DNA of 54,564 nt from an uncultured Acetobacteraceae bacterium (lineage in GTDB: Bacteria; Pseudomonadota; Alphaproteobacteria; Acetobacterales; Acetobacteraceae), in assembly GCA_937873205.1 (NCBI GenBank), contig CALMVO010000063.1, positions 1-54,564 of the forward strand, in the 5' to 3' direction. Below are positions 39,992 through 48,844 of this stretch, in pieces. The notes below the pieces were generated by a model that saw only the letters and a list, made by a program, of their open reading frames with translations, had not been told where the DNA came from and ran no database searches. Both the position numbers and the translations under genes were made by a program. Position 1 is the stretch's first letter. Every line of letters begins with the position of its first letter.

Positions 39992-42900
39992 ATGAGCGCC
40001 GCCCAGACGACCGGTCATGAGCCGTCCGACGCGCTGCGGCTGATCGCGCAGTCCGGCCTGTTCGACGTCGAGTACTACGTCGCCTGCAACGCCGACATGG
40101 CCGGCCTGCGCGACCAGGCGATGACGCACTACCACGCCTACGGCTGGCGCGAGGGCCGCAAGCCCAACCTCTACTTCGACCCGCGCTGGTACCTGCAGCA
40201 GAACCCCGAGGTGGCGGAGGAGGACATCGACCCGCTGCTGCACTACGTCACCATCGGCGAGGCGGCCGGACGGCGGCCGAGCGGCTGGTTCGACCCCGGC
40301 TGGTATCGCCGAACCTACGAGGTGCCGGACGGCTTGTCGCCGCTGCGCCACTATCTGCTCCACCGTGCCGGCGGCACCGTCAGCGCGATGGCCGAGTTCG
40401 ACAGCCCGTTCTACCTGAAGGCCTATCCAGACGTCGCCGCCGCCGGGCTCGACCCGCTCGAGCACTACATGGTGCAGGGCTTCCGCGAGGCCCGGCGCCC
40501 GTTCGCCGGCTTCGATCCAGCCTTCTACCGGCAGCGCTACCTGGGCGGCGAGACCGAGTGCAACCCGCTGCTGCACTACATGGCGCACCGCAACCGGCCG
40601 GGCGTGCATCCGAGCCTACCGTCCGGCGAGACCACGGTGCCGCGCGAGGTGCGCCGCCACACCCAGGCCGGACCGCTGTTCGAGACCCGGCGCGCGCTTC
40701 CGGAGACCGCGGTGCGGCGCGCGCGCGTGCTGGCCTATTACCTGCCGCAGTTCCACGCGGTGGCCCGCAACGACGAGTGGTGGGGCCAGGGCTTCACCGA
40801 GTGGACCAACGTGGCGCGCGGCCTGCCCCGCTTCGCCGGCCACTACCAGCCGCGCATCCCGCGCGACCTCGGCCACTACCGGCTGGAGGGCACGTCCGTG
40901 CTGCGCCAGCAGGCGGAAATGGCGCGGGCGGGCGGCATCGAAGGCTTCGTGTTCTACTTCTACTGGTTCAACCAGGAGCGGCTGCTCGACGGGCCGCTGG
41001 AGGCGCTGCTCGCCGACCGCTCGATCGAGCTGCCGTTCTGTCTGATGTGGGCGAACGAGAACTGGACCCGGCGCTGGGATGGCGCCGACGAGGATGTGCT
41101 GATCGCCCAGGACCACCGCCCGGAGGACGAGCTGCCGCTGATCGCCTGCTTCGCGCGCCACTTCGCCGACCCGCGCTACATCCGCGTCGGCGGCCGGCCG
41201 CTGCTGATGATCTACCGCATCGGCTTGATCCCCGACGCGCGCGACACCATCGCCCGCTGGCGCCGCCTGTTCGTGGAACATGCCGGCGAGGACCCGCTGT
41301 TCGTGATGTCGCAGAGCTTCGGCGATGACGACCCGCGCGACTACGGCATCGACGGCGCCGTCGAGTTCCCACCGCACAAGCTGGTCGGCGGCCTGGCTAC
41401 CATTAACCCGTCGCTGAACGTGCTGGACAGCGACTTCGACGCGCAGGTCTACGAGTACGACGAGGTGGTGGAACAGGCGCTGGCCGCAGCCCCGGCCCCA
41501 TTCCCGCTGATCCGCACTGCCGCCCCCTCCTGGGACAACGACGCCCGCCGCCAGGGCTCGGGCCTCGTGCTGCACGGCTCGACCCCCGCCCGCTACGAGG
41601 CCTGGCTCGAAGGCCTGGTGCGGCACGCGCAGGCGCATCCGTTCCACGGCGAGCCGATCGTCTGCGTCAACGCCTGGAACGAGTGGGCCGAGGGCGCCTA
41701 CCTGGAACCCGACCTGCATCACGGCGCCGCCTACCTGAACGCCACCGGCCGCGCGGTGACCGGGTTCGGCCGCCCGTCGGCGCAGGGTCGCATGCTGCTG
41801 GTCGGGCACGACGCCTTTCCCGCCGGCGCGCAGTCGCTGCTGCTGCACCTGGGCCGGCAGCTGAAGCGAGGCCACGGCGTCGAGATCGCCTTCCTGCTGC
41901 TGGGCGGCGGCGCCATGCAGGACGGCTACGAGAGCGTCGGCCGCACCACCATCCTGGCCGCCGCCGACCCCCGCCTGCCCGAGCACCTGTCCGAACTGCG
42001 CCGCGCCGGCTACTCCAGCGCCATCGTCAACAGCGCCGCCTCGGGCGCCGTGGGGCCGGTGCTGGCCGAGGCCGGCATCCCGTTCGTGCTGCTGGTGCAC
42101 GAGCTGCCCGCCCTGCTCGGCGAGAAGCGGCTGCTGCCGGCGCTGGAGGCCGCCGCCCGCGTCGCCCGCCGCGTGGTGTTCCCGGCCGAGGCGGTGCAGG
42201 AGGCGGTGACGGCACTGGTGCCGGCGGCCGCGGCGCGGGCGGTGCGGCTGCCGCAGGGCCTCTACGCTGAGGTGCGGGTCTCGCGCGCTGTTCGCGCCGG
42301 GCTGCGCGCCCGGTACGGCGTCGCCGACGACGACCTGCTGCTGCTCGGCGCCGGCTATGCCGACATGCGCAAGGGCTTCGACCTGTTCCTGCAGCTCTGG
42401 CGGCTGCTGAGCGCCCGCACCAAGGCCGGACGCCGCCGCGACCCGCGCATCCACTGCCTGTGGCTTGGCGCCATCGACCCCGCGCTGCGCACCTACCTCC
42501 GCGCCGAGCTCGACGCCGCCATCGCCTCGGGGAGCTTCCACATGCCAGGCCACGTGCATGACGCCCCCGACCATTTCAGCGCCGCCGACGGCTTCGTGCT
42601 GACGTCGCGCGAGGATCCGCTGCCCAGCGTGGTGATGGAGGCGCTGGCCGCTGGCCTGCCGGTGGTGGCGTTCCAGGACAGCGGCGGCATCCCCGAGCTG
42701 CTGCGCCGGCATGGTGTCGGCGCGCTGGCGCCGCTTGGCGACGTCGCCGCCCTGGCCCGCCAGGTCGTGCCGCTGGCGCAGGCCTGCCATGCCGCGCCGC
42801 TGGCCCAGCGCACGCGCCAGGGCCGCGCCGCTGCCCGCCGGCTGCGCTTCGACCGCTATGTCGGCCAGCTGCTCGCCCTGGCGCAGCCGACGCAGCGCCG

Positions 42901-43753
42901 CATCTCGGTGGTGGTGCCGAGCTACAACTACGCCCGCTACATGCGCCAGCGCCTGGCCTCGATCTTCGCGCAAGGCCATCCGGTGCTGGAGGTGATCGTG
43001 CTCGACGACGCCTCCACGGACGCCAGCGTCGCCGAGGCCCGCGCCGCCGCAGTCGACTGGGACCGCCAGGTCCGCGTGGTGGCGCAGGCCGAAAACTCTG
43101 GCTCGGTGTTCCGGCAGTGGCAGCGCGCAGCGCGGGAGGCCAAGGGCGACTGGATCTGGATCGCCGAGGCCGACGACGCCGCCGACCCCCGCCTGCTCGA
43201 GCGCCTGGTGCAGGCGCTCGACACCGCCCCCCGCGCGGTGATGGCGTTCTGCGACAGCCGCGCCGTGGACGGCGAGGGCGCCACCGTCTCCGACAGCTAC
43301 AAGCCTTACTACGCCGTCGCCGCCGGCAGCGTGCTGGACGAGGACGGCGTGCACGAGGGCCCGGCCTTCGTGCAGGCGTGCCTGGCCGAGCGCAACCTGA
43401 TCCTGAACGCGAGCGGCGTGCTGTTCCAGCGCACGGCGCTCCGCACCGCCCTGTCCCGCCTCGGCGACGAGCTGCTCGGCTACAAGGTCGCCGGCGACTG
43501 GCGCCTCTACATCGAGCTGCTGCGCCAGGAGGGCGCGCAGGTGGCCTACGTCGCCGAGCCACTGAACGTCCATCGGCGCCACGGCGACAGCACCACCCAC
43601 CGCCTGGCCGCCCAGCAACATCTGGGCGAGGTGGCCCGCATCCACCGCCTGATCGGCACCCAGCCCACCGTGCTCGACGAGCATCGCACCCGCCAGCGCG
43701 CCTACCGCACCCAGTTGGCCGAGCAGTTCGGGCTCAGGCTCGCCGGGGAGTAG
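39992..43753 (+). CDS. Three-enzyme glycan protein: WbsX/GH99-like + GT4 + GT2
   Basis: 1253 residues. Residues 15-205 hold four or five tandem units of 40-50 residues (FDVEYYVACNADMAG..., YFDPRWYLQQNPEVAEEDID, PLLHYVTIGEAAGRRPSG) common in rhamnan-type glycosyltransferases. Residues about 243-590 are the WbsX/GH99-like domain (VLAYYLPQFHAVARNDEWWG, QGFTEWTNV; VNAWNEWAEGAYLEPD). Residues about 599-965 are a GT4-like domain (GLPVVAFQDSGGIPELLRRH). Residues about 969-1230 are a GT2 domain (RRISVVVPSYNYARYMRQRL, IAEADDAADPRLLERL). It has no membrane segment. It probably builds a surface polysaccharide or O-antigen; the linkage is not readable. No neighbouring sugar-nucleotide or export genes are present, so it is an isolated cassette. 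Confidence 0.88.
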   Translation: MSAAQTTGHEPSDALRLIAQSGLFDVEYYVACNADMAGLRDQAMTHYHAYGWREGRKPNLYFDPRWYLQQNPEVAEEDIDPLLHYVTIGEAAGRRPSGWFDPGWYRRTYEVPDGLSPLRHYLLHRAGGTVSAMAEFDSPFYLKAYPDVAAAGLDPLEHYMVQGFREARRPFAGFDPAFYRQRYLGGETECNPLLHYMAHRNRPGVHPSLPSGETTVPREVRRHTQAGPLFETRRALPETAVRRARVLAYYLPQFHAVARNDEWWGQGFTEWTNVARGLPRFAGHYQPRIPRDLGHYRLEGTSVLRQQAEMARAGGIEGFVFYFYWFNQERLLDGPLEALLADRSIELPFCLMWANENWTRRWDGADEDVLIAQDHRPEDELPLIACFARHFADPRYIRVGGRPLLMIYRIGLIPDARDTIARWRRLFVEHAGEDPLFVMSQSFGDDDPRDYGIDGAVEFPPHKLVGGLATINPSLNVLDSDFDAQVYEYDEVVEQALAAAPAPFPLIRTAAPSWDNDARRQGSGLVLHGSTPARYEAWLEGLVRHAQAHPFHGEPIVCVNAWNEWAEGAYLEPDLHHGAAYLNATGRAVTGFGRPSAQGRMLLVGHDAFPAGAQSLLLHLGRQLKRGHGVEIAFLLLGGGAMQDGYESVGRTTILAAADPRLPEHLSELRRAGYSSAIVNSAASGAVGPVLAEAGIPFVLLVHELPALLGEKRLLPALEAAARVARRVVFPAEAVQEAVTALVPAAAARAVRLPQGLYAEVRVSRAVRAGLRARYGVADDDLLLLGAGYADMRKGFDLFLQLWRLLSARTKAGRRRDPRIHCLWLGAIDPALRTYLRAELDAAIASGSFHMPGHVHDAPDHFSAADGFVLTSREDPLPSVVMEALAAGLPVVAFQDSGGIPELLRRHGVGALAPLGDVAALARQVVPLAQACHAAPLAQRTRQGRAAARRLRFDRYVGQLLALAQPTQRRISVVVPSYNYARYMRQRLASIFAQGHPVLEVIVLDDASTDASVAEARAAAVDWDRQVRVVAQAENSGSVFRQWQRAAREAKGDWIWIAEADDAADPRLLERLVQALDTAPRAVMAFCDSRAVDGEGATVSDSYKPYYAVAAGSVLDEDGVHEGPAFVQACLAERNLILNASGVLFQRTALRTALSRLGDELLGYKVAGDWRLYIELLRQEGAQVAYVAEPLNVHRRHGDSTTHRLAAQQHLGEVARIHRLIGTQPTVLDEHRTRQRAYRTQLAEQFGLRLAGE

Positions 43754-43764
43754 AAGGGAAGAAA

Positions 43765-43812
43765 GGCCAGGGCGCCGCCCTGGACCCGCTGGGGCCGCGG
43801 GCCCCAGACCCC
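43765..43812 (+). repeat. Dispersed double-hairpin repeat (copy R7, CTGGGGCC variant)
   Basis: GGCCAGGGCgccGCCCTGG, ACCCG, CTGGGGCCgcgGGCCCCAG, then ACCCCATTTTATTT. It starts 12 nt after the glycosyltransferase stop, in the gene's orientation. With its T-rich end this copy looks most like a tandem intrinsic terminator. Confidence 0.9.
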
Positions 43813-44115
43813 ATTTTATTTAACTAGATCATTAGAAACTGATTGTTCCAGCGGGATCGCACTGACCATCCTCGTCTCGAGAAGCCCGAGCAGGAAAATC
43901 GACATCGACCCGGATCGACCGATCAAAATTGATTGGCTTCGATGCCGATATCAAACGGAGGTTCCCAGCAACGGATCGTCCAACATGAAATTCAAGATGA
44001 CTTGATGCTGCCCGAAGCAAATCTGTGACAAGAACGCGTCGCTCAAGCTTTGAAGGATGGGATGATCCTTGATCCCATGCATGTTGACGTCCGCACGTCC
44101 GAGTAGCTGCTTCCC
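43813..44115. other. Gap of about 300 nt without a recognisable gene
   Basis: The region is AT-richer than its surroundings. A 95-codon minus-strand frame exists here, but its translation has no recognisable motif and no ribosome-binding site. It separates repeat R7 from the VapBC remnant. Confidence 0.5.
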
Positions 44116-44440
44116 TCATGCTCTCGCAACCAGCAATCCGAGATGCCGCTCCAGCGGATCGAAATCACGGTCGCTATGCAGGAGGCGGTGGCCGGCCCCA
44201 GTGCAATAGGTGCCGATCAGCATGTCGATTGTCTTGCGCACGGTAATGCCGGGGCCGCGCAAGGTCGGATAGTCGGCCGCTGCTTGAGCAGCGGTCTTCG
44301 AATCGAACATCGGCTCCACGATGAAGCCGCGCAACGCGGCCTCGACCTGCCGGGCCCGGCGCTCCTCGGCAACACCTCGCACAGCACCAGGTCACCGACC
44401 ACGATGAGAGCGGCGCGGTCTCGGATGACGCGGCGAAGAT
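44116..44440 (-). pseudogene. VapC-type PIN toxin fragment, frameshifted
   Basis: Part of the PIN domain (ALIVVGDLVLCEVL) lies at about 44412-44371 in one frame. The rest is in another frame: RRARQVEAALRGFIVEPMFD, RKTIDMLIGTYCTGAGHRLL, HSDRDFDPLERHLGLLV. The conserved N-terminal start of VapC, with its first catalytic Asp (V-D-S/T-S), is missing. The later acidic residues, including the Asp pair in HSDRDFDP, remain. A frameshift plus a missing N-terminus make it a pseudogene. It is downstream of a VapB remnant. Confidence 0.75.
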
Positions 44441-44455
44441 GATCGACCTGCGCGG

Positions 44456-44557
44456 TCAGCCTATCGCGCCCTCGACCGTAGCCTTCTTGGGGCGTTGCCC
44501 CGACGCTGCCATGGCCTCGTCCGTCAGCACGTCCTCGATGACGATGTCGGTCCGCAC
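44456..44557 (-). pseudogene. VapB-type antitoxin, truncated
   Basis: From a GTG at 44555-44557 the reading is VRTDIVIEDVLTDEAMAASG, QRPKKATVEGAIG, then stop. It matches the ribbon-helix-helix-like start of the VapB family (R-T-x-I-V-I-D-D...A-x-A-x-T-G). About 25-35 residues of the usual C-terminus, which binds VapC, are absent. It lies immediately upstream of the VapC remnant. Confidence 0.7.
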
Positions 44558-44720
44558 GATAACAACTCGTGTGTATGGATAGAACTTCATACACATCTTC
44601 CTAGAAGCGAGGGCTATCCGCTTCGAGGCTGGCCTTGGCCGTTGGCATGGACCCGAAGGATGTGGCCCGACAGGCCGCATGGCGCTGCCGGTTGCGGCGT
44701 CCTGGTCCCTGCACGATCCG

Positions 44721-45203
44721 TCACCGCGTGGCGGCTGTCACGAACGCGATGTCGGACGGGTCCATCCCGCCGACGAAGCGCTTCGCGACGACGCCGTCCG
44801 GCCGGATGAGGTACGTGATCGGACGCATGCGCAGTCCCAGGATCGTGCCAGGCAGATCGCGCGGCATCGATCCGGCCAGGACATCCAGTCGCGGATAGGG
44901 AACCGGATGCGCCGCGCTGAACGCCCGAAAGGTCTCGGGCGACAACCCCTCGTCGGTGATGCTGACGACGTGCAGCCTCGACCCATCCCCAAGAAGCTTC
45001 GTGAGCGTCGGGATCTCCTCGACGCACGAACCGCACCAGGTCGCGAAGTAGTTGACCAGGACCCACGTTCCCCTCGCGCCGTTCAGGTTGTACCGGTCGC
45101 CCTGCACGCCGACGAAGACCGCCTCGACCGGTTTCGGAGCAGCCAGGCCCGGAGCGGTCTGCAGCCCGATCAGGACGAAGGTCGCCGCGAGACGTCTCCA
45201 CAT
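44721..45203 (-). CDS. TlpA/ResA-like periplasmic thioredoxin-fold protein
   Basis: 160 residues from ATG 45201-45203. A signal peptide (MWRRLAATFVLIGLQTAPGL, cut after ALA-like AAP) precedes a thioredoxin fold with the active site NYFATWCGSCVEEIPTL (W-C-G-S-C; the Pro of W-C-x-P-C is replaced by Ser), VVSITDEGLSPETFRAF and a cis-Pro region MRPITYLIRPDG. It is a periplasmic thiol-disulfide oxidoreductase by family. The altered CXXC may shift its redox potential. It is divergent from the chemoreceptor gene. Confidence 0.87.
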   Translation of the reverse strand: MWRRLAATFVLIGLQTAPGLAAPKPVEAVFVGVQGDRYNLNGARGTWVLVNYFATWCGSCVEEIPTLTKLLGDGSRLHVVSITDEGLSPETFRAFSAAHPVPYPRLDVLAGSMPRDLPGTILGLRMRPITYLIRPDGVVAKRFVGGMDPSDIAFVTAATR

Positions 45204-45414
45204 GCCGCTGTCCCTCTCTCCCTGGCGATGAGACCACGGTTTCGTAGCCCGCATCACGTTGATGTACGACACCGACATGACCCGGACCATCGGCGGAGCC
45301 GGGTTCACGCCTCACCGCCGTTCAGGGACCGGGACCTCTGCGGCAGCGGATCTCAATCCTCCCTTAACCATGACCGGCGATACTCCGCCTGCATCGAGGG
45401 GGAGAGACGCCGCC

Positions 45415-47508
45415 ATGGATCAATGGATCGGGATGCGAGCGCGGTCCGCGGCCATTGACCGATCGCAGGCGGTCGTCGAGTTCTCGCCGCAGGGCCGGAT
45501 TCTGCGCGGCAACGAGCTCTTCCTGACCACGATGGGCTATGCCGCCAGCGAGGTGGTCGGCCGGCACCATGGCATGTTCCTGCCGGCGGCGGACCGCGAC
45601 ACCCCCGCCTACCGCGCCTTCTGGGAGGCGCTGCGCCGCGGCGAGTTCCAGTCGGGCGAGTTCCTCCGGATCGGCAGGGACGGGCGCGAAATTTGGCTGC
45701 AGGCCACCTACACGCCGATCCGCGGCATCGGCGGCCGCATCAGCAGGATCGTGAAGTTCGCGACCGACATCACCGCCGCCCGGCAGCGCGCGGCCGACCA
45801 TGCGGGCCAGATGGCGGCGATCGACCGCGTGCAGGCGGTGATCGAGTTCGGCCTCGACGGCACCATCCTGACGGCGAACGCCAACTTCCTGTCGGCGCTC
45901 GGCTATACGCTGGAGGAGGTGCAGGGCCAGCGGCACGCGATGTTCATGCCGCCCGAGGACCGCGACGCGCCGGCCTACCGCGCCTTCTGGGAGGCGCTGC
46001 GCCGCGGCGAGTTCCAGGCCGGCGAGTTCCGGCGCATCGGCAAAGGCGGTCGCGAGGTCTGGATCCAGGCCAGCTACAATCCCATCCTCGATGCGGCCGG
46101 CCGGCCGTGCAGGATCGTGAAGTTCGCGACCGACATCACCGCCGCCCGGCAGCGCGCGGCCGACCATGCGGGCCAGATGGCGGCGATCGACCGCGTGCAG
46201 GCGGTGATCGAGTTCGGCCTCGACGGCACCATCCTGACGGCGAACGCCAACTTCCTGTCGGCGCTCGGCTATACGCTGGAGGAGGTGCAGGGCCAGCGGC
46301 ACGCGATGTTCATGCCGCCCGAGGACCGCGACGCGCCGGCCTACCGCGCCTTCTGGGAGGCGCTGCGCCGCGGCGAGTTCCAGGCCGGCGAGTTCCGGCG
46401 CATCGGCAAAGGCGGTCGCGAGGTCTGGATCCTGGCCAGCTACAACCCGGTGCTGAGCCCGAAGGGCGACCCGATGAAGGTCGTGAAGTTCGCGACCGAC
46501 ATCACCGAGGACGTGCAGAGGCGCCGCAGCTTCGCCCTGTTGTCCCTGGTGGCCAACGAGACCGACAACAGCGTCATCATCTCGGACGCGCACGGCGTCA
46601 TCGAATACGTCAACCCCGGGTTCACGCGGCTGACCGGCTTCACCGCCGAGGAGGCGATCGGCCGCAAGCCCGGCGCCCTGGTGCAGGGCCGCCATACCGA
46701 TCGCGAGACGGCGGACCGCATCCGCGACCACCTGCGTCGGCACGAACCGTTCTACGAGGAGATCCTGAACTACACCAAGGCCGGCGAGCCGTTCTGGGTG
46801 TCGCTGTCCATCAACCCGGTCTTCGGGCCGGGCGGCGCGATCGAGCGCTACGTGTCCGTGCAGGCGAACATCACCGAGACCAAGCAGAACGCGGTGGAAT
46901 CCAGCGCGCGGCTGGAGGCGATCGAGCGCTCCAACGTCGTTATCGAATGGAACGCGCAGGGAGGCGTCGCGCGGCTGAACGACCTGGCGATCAAGCTGCT
47001 GGGGATGTCGGCCGCCGACGCCGGGCATAGGGCCGACCTGTCCAGCTTCCGCGTGTTCTCCGACGCGGACCGGTCGGCGCTGGCCGGCGGCCAGTCTTTC
47101 GGACGGGACGTCGAGCTGGCGCGGGGCGACGGACAGTGCCTGTTCCTGTCGGGCACGGTGCAGCCGCTTCGCGACATGGAGGGCGCGCTGCGGCGCATCG
47201 TGCTCTACGCCACCGACATGTCGGCTCGCCGCAACGCGGTGCGCGAGACCGAGCGCGTGATGAGTGGCATGCTCGACCGCATCAGCCGGGTCGCGTCCGA
47301 CATCTCCGGCATCTCCGGGCAGACGAACCTGCTGGCCTTGAACGCCACGATCGAGGCGGCGCGCGCCGGCGAGGCCGGACGGGGGTTCGCGGTGGTGGCC
47401 TCCGAGGTGAAGACGCTGGCGCAGCGTTCGGCGAGCTCGACGGGCGAGATCACCAACCTTGTTGCGGACACCCGGTCCCATATCGAGCACCTGATCGCCG
47501 CCGCCTGA
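45415..47508 (+). CDS. Soluble chemoreceptor with five PAS domains and a short MCP signalling tip
   Basis: 697 residues with no membrane segment. The PAS domains are at about residues 10-115, 125-237, 247-359, 370-490 and 495-600, each starting with an IDR-x-QAVIEF-like or related motif. The second and third are nearly identical in protein and DNA. The C-terminus has the MCP hairpin tip ([40 protein letters not shown]), but only about 85 residues of the usual 240 signalling domain. PAS proteins of this kind sense redox, oxygen or light-linked cues. ATG 45415 with GGGGGAGAG upstream was chosen; ATG 45370 is possible. No che genes are nearby. Confidence 0.88.
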   Translation: MDQWIGMRARSAAIDRSQAVVEFSPQGRILRGNELFLTTMGYAASEVVGRHHGMFLPAADRDTPAYRAFWEALRRGEFQSGEFLRIGRDGREIWLQATYTPIRGIGGRISRIVKFATDITAARQRAADHAGQMAAIDRVQAVIEFGLDGTILTANANFLSALGYTLEEVQGQRHAMFMPPEDRDAPAYRAFWEALRRGEFQAGEFRRIGKGGREVWIQASYNPILDAAGRPCRIVKFATDITAARQRAADHAGQMAAIDRVQAVIEFGLDGTILTANANFLSALGYTLEEVQGQRHAMFMPPEDRDAPAYRAFWEALRRGEFQAGEFRRIGKGGREVWILASYNPVLSPKGDPMKVVKFATDITEDVQRRRSFALLSLVANETDNSVIISDAHGVIEYVNPGFTRLTGFTAEEAIGRKPGALVQGRHTDRETADRIRDHLRRHEPFYEEILNYTKAGEPFWVSLSINPVFGPGGAIERYVSVQANITETKQNAVESSARLEAIERSNVVIEWNAQGGVARLNDLAIKLLGMSAADAGHRADLSSFRVFSDADRSALAGGQSFGRDVELARGDGQCLFLSGTVQPLRDMEGALRRIVLYATDMSARRNAVRETERVMSGMLDRISRVASDISGISGQTNLLALNATIEAARAGEAGRGFAVVASEVKTLAQRSASSTGEITNLVADTRSHIEHLIAAA
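45743..46432 (+). repeat. Exact tandem duplication of a PAS-coding segment (period 366 bp)
   Basis: 45743-46066 and 46109-46432 are identical over 324 nt, offset by 366 nt (122 codons). Reading frame is kept, so one PAS domain plus its linker is duplicated. There are no synonymous differences inside the match, which implies very recent duplication or gene conversion. The first PAS segment (45415-45742) shares shorter identical runs with both. Confidence 0.93.
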
Positions 47509-47599
47509 GGGTCCCCACCCCCGGACGCCTCCCGCGCCGGCGCAGCGGCGTCTTCCACGGCAGCCACGTTGACCGGCAGCTCCCCGCGCCCAGCGTCCT

Positions 47600-47866
47600 T
47601 CAAGAAGCGGGACCGACGCCGCCGCCGTCGGTCACCGGCGCGAAGCGCGGCACGGTCGCGCCGTCGTGCCTCAGGGTCTCGGCCCACATCGTCAGCGGCC
47701 GCATCCAGACCGTGCCATCGGCCTCGGCGCGGTAGGTCACCAGCCACTCCTCGGTCTCGCTGTGCCGGCCGACGCAGAGCACCGTGTAGAGCCCGCCCTT
47801 GTAGTGCTGGTACAGGCCGGGCCGGGGGACGTCCGGCCGGATGTCGGACGGCGCATTCATCGGCAT
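47600..47866 (-). CDS. DUF1653-family protein
   Basis: 88 residues with the DUF1653 pattern: PGLYQHYKGGLYTVLCVGRH, SETEEWLVTYRAEADGTVWM, RPLTMWAETLRHDGATVPRF. The family is small, soluble and without known function. The start could be ATG 47866 or the second ATG, two codons in. Confidence 0.9.
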   Translation of the reverse strand: MPMNAPSDIRPDVPRPGLYQHYKGGLYTVLCVGRHSETEEWLVTYRAEADGTVWMRPLTMWAETLRHDGATVPRFAPVTDGGGVGPAS

Positions 47867-47947
47867 CCTCGGTCTCCTGTGCGCCCCTCGTTACGCGGGA
47901 CGATCTCGTCTAGCATTCGGTGCCCGCTTCCGCACGGAACCCAACGC

Positions 47948-48508
47948 ATGACCCGCCGCCTCGCCGCCCTGTGCCTGCTCCCGGCTCTCACGGCGCTGCC
48001 TGCCCCGGGCGCCGATGCCGCGGCGTCTCGCCGCCCGCACGGACCACCCGCCGCCAGCCCGGTGATCCTGACCCAGCAGACCGGGACTGCCCTCGACCAC
48101 GCCGCGCGTCAGCTCAACGCCGAGGATCTCGCAGACGCCGCCAAGCGGGGCGAGCAGCCGGTGGTGCTGATCGGCTCGGCGCCGCTCGCCGCCCGGCGCG
48201 GCGCGGCCGCGCTCTTCGTGCAGGTGCAGTCCGCCAGCCTGTGCGGCTCGGCCGGCTGCTCGACCTCGGTCTACCTGAAGCGCGGCCCGGATTGGGACAA
48301 GGTGCTGGATTCCGTGAGCGGCCCGATCAAGGTGCTGGCCGCCACGCACGACGGCATGCACGACCTGGTGGTGGGCGACCGGGACCGCTGGGTCTGGGCC
48401 GGCGACACCTATCGCGACACCCTGCCGGCCGAGCCGATCGGCAACTTGAAGCGCGACGTCGAGCGCCACCAGGAACGCGTCCGCGATGGCGCGACGCCCC
48501 CCAACTGA
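47948..48508 (+). CDS. Secreted protein of unknown function
   Basis: 186 residues. The signal peptide is MTRRLAALCLLPALTALPAP, cut near ADA/AAS. The mature part has QPVVLIGSAPLAARRGAAAL, FVQVQSASLCGSAGCSTSVY (two Cys that may pair) and VLAATHDGMHDLVVGDRDRW. I recognise no family beyond a general resemblance to small periplasmic proteins of Acetobacteraceae. Its 3' end is close to tRNA-Gly on the other strand. Confidence 0.75.
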   Translation: MTRRLAALCLLPALTALPAPGADAAASRRPHGPPAASPVILTQQTGTALDHAARQLNAEDLADAAKRGEQPVVLIGSAPLAARRGAAALFVQVQSASLCGSAGCSTSVYLKRGPDWDKVLDSVSGPIKVLAATHDGMHDLVVGDRDRWVWAGDTYRDTLPAEPIGNLKRDVERHQERVRDGATPPN

Positions 48509-48516
48509 AGGCCGGC

Positions 48517-48590
48517 TGGAGCGGATGGAGGGAATCGAACCCTCGTATGCAGCTTGGGAAGCTGCCGTTCTACCATTGAACTACACCCGC
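48517..48590 (-). tRNA. tRNA-Gly (anticodon CCC)
   Basis: The complementary strand folds as a full cloverleaf. The acceptor stem is GCGGGTG/CATCCGC (one G-U), the D arm GTTC...GAAC and the anticodon stem GCAGC/GCTGC with loop TTCCCAA, giving anticodon CCC for GGG codons. The T arm is GAGGG TTCGATT CCCTC. The discriminator is T and the 3' CCA is encoded (TCCA at 48517-48520 in complement). Confidence 0.95.
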
Positions 48591-48844
48591 ACCCGGTGCC
48601 GGCACCCGGCGTGTCCCGATTATAGGGGAGCACGCCGGGGCTCCGCAACGCCTCCGATCCGCTCCGCCGACGGTTGACGGGACCGCCGATCCGCCTCAGA
48701 ACAAGAGATCACCGCGACGTATCAGGCTGAATCGCCGGCGAGGTGATGCACGCCAGAGAGGCCCTGGCGGCCATCATGCGACGCGACCGGTCTCGGCGTC
48801 CAAGGGTCGGGCAACCGCCACTCCGGTCCATCGGGGAAGCCCAG
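48591..48844. other. metZ upstream region with a hairpin
   Basis: 254 nt between tRNA-Gly and metZ. A stem GATG..GCCAG / CTGGC..CATC lies near 48740-48775. I checked for SAM-I, SAM-II and SAH riboswitch cores and saw no clear match. A TTGACG-like box at about 48674 has no good partner at -10. It should contain the metZ promoter. Confidence 0.45.

Noticed and set aside
40616-43684. A 1022-codon open frame on the minus strand opposite the glycosyltransferase gene
   Set aside because: Same cause; the plus-strand frame has three recognisable enzyme domains, the minus frame none.
43832-44119. A 95-codon minus-strand gene
   Set aside because: No motif, no ribosome-binding site and irregular codon use; it lies in a gap between repeat R7 and the VapC remnant.
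45743-46432. Direct repeats that could suggest a CRISPR or tandem DNA array
   Set aside because: The unit is 366 nt, coding, and encodes a PAS domain in frame. There are no short repeats with unique spacers anywhere in the window.
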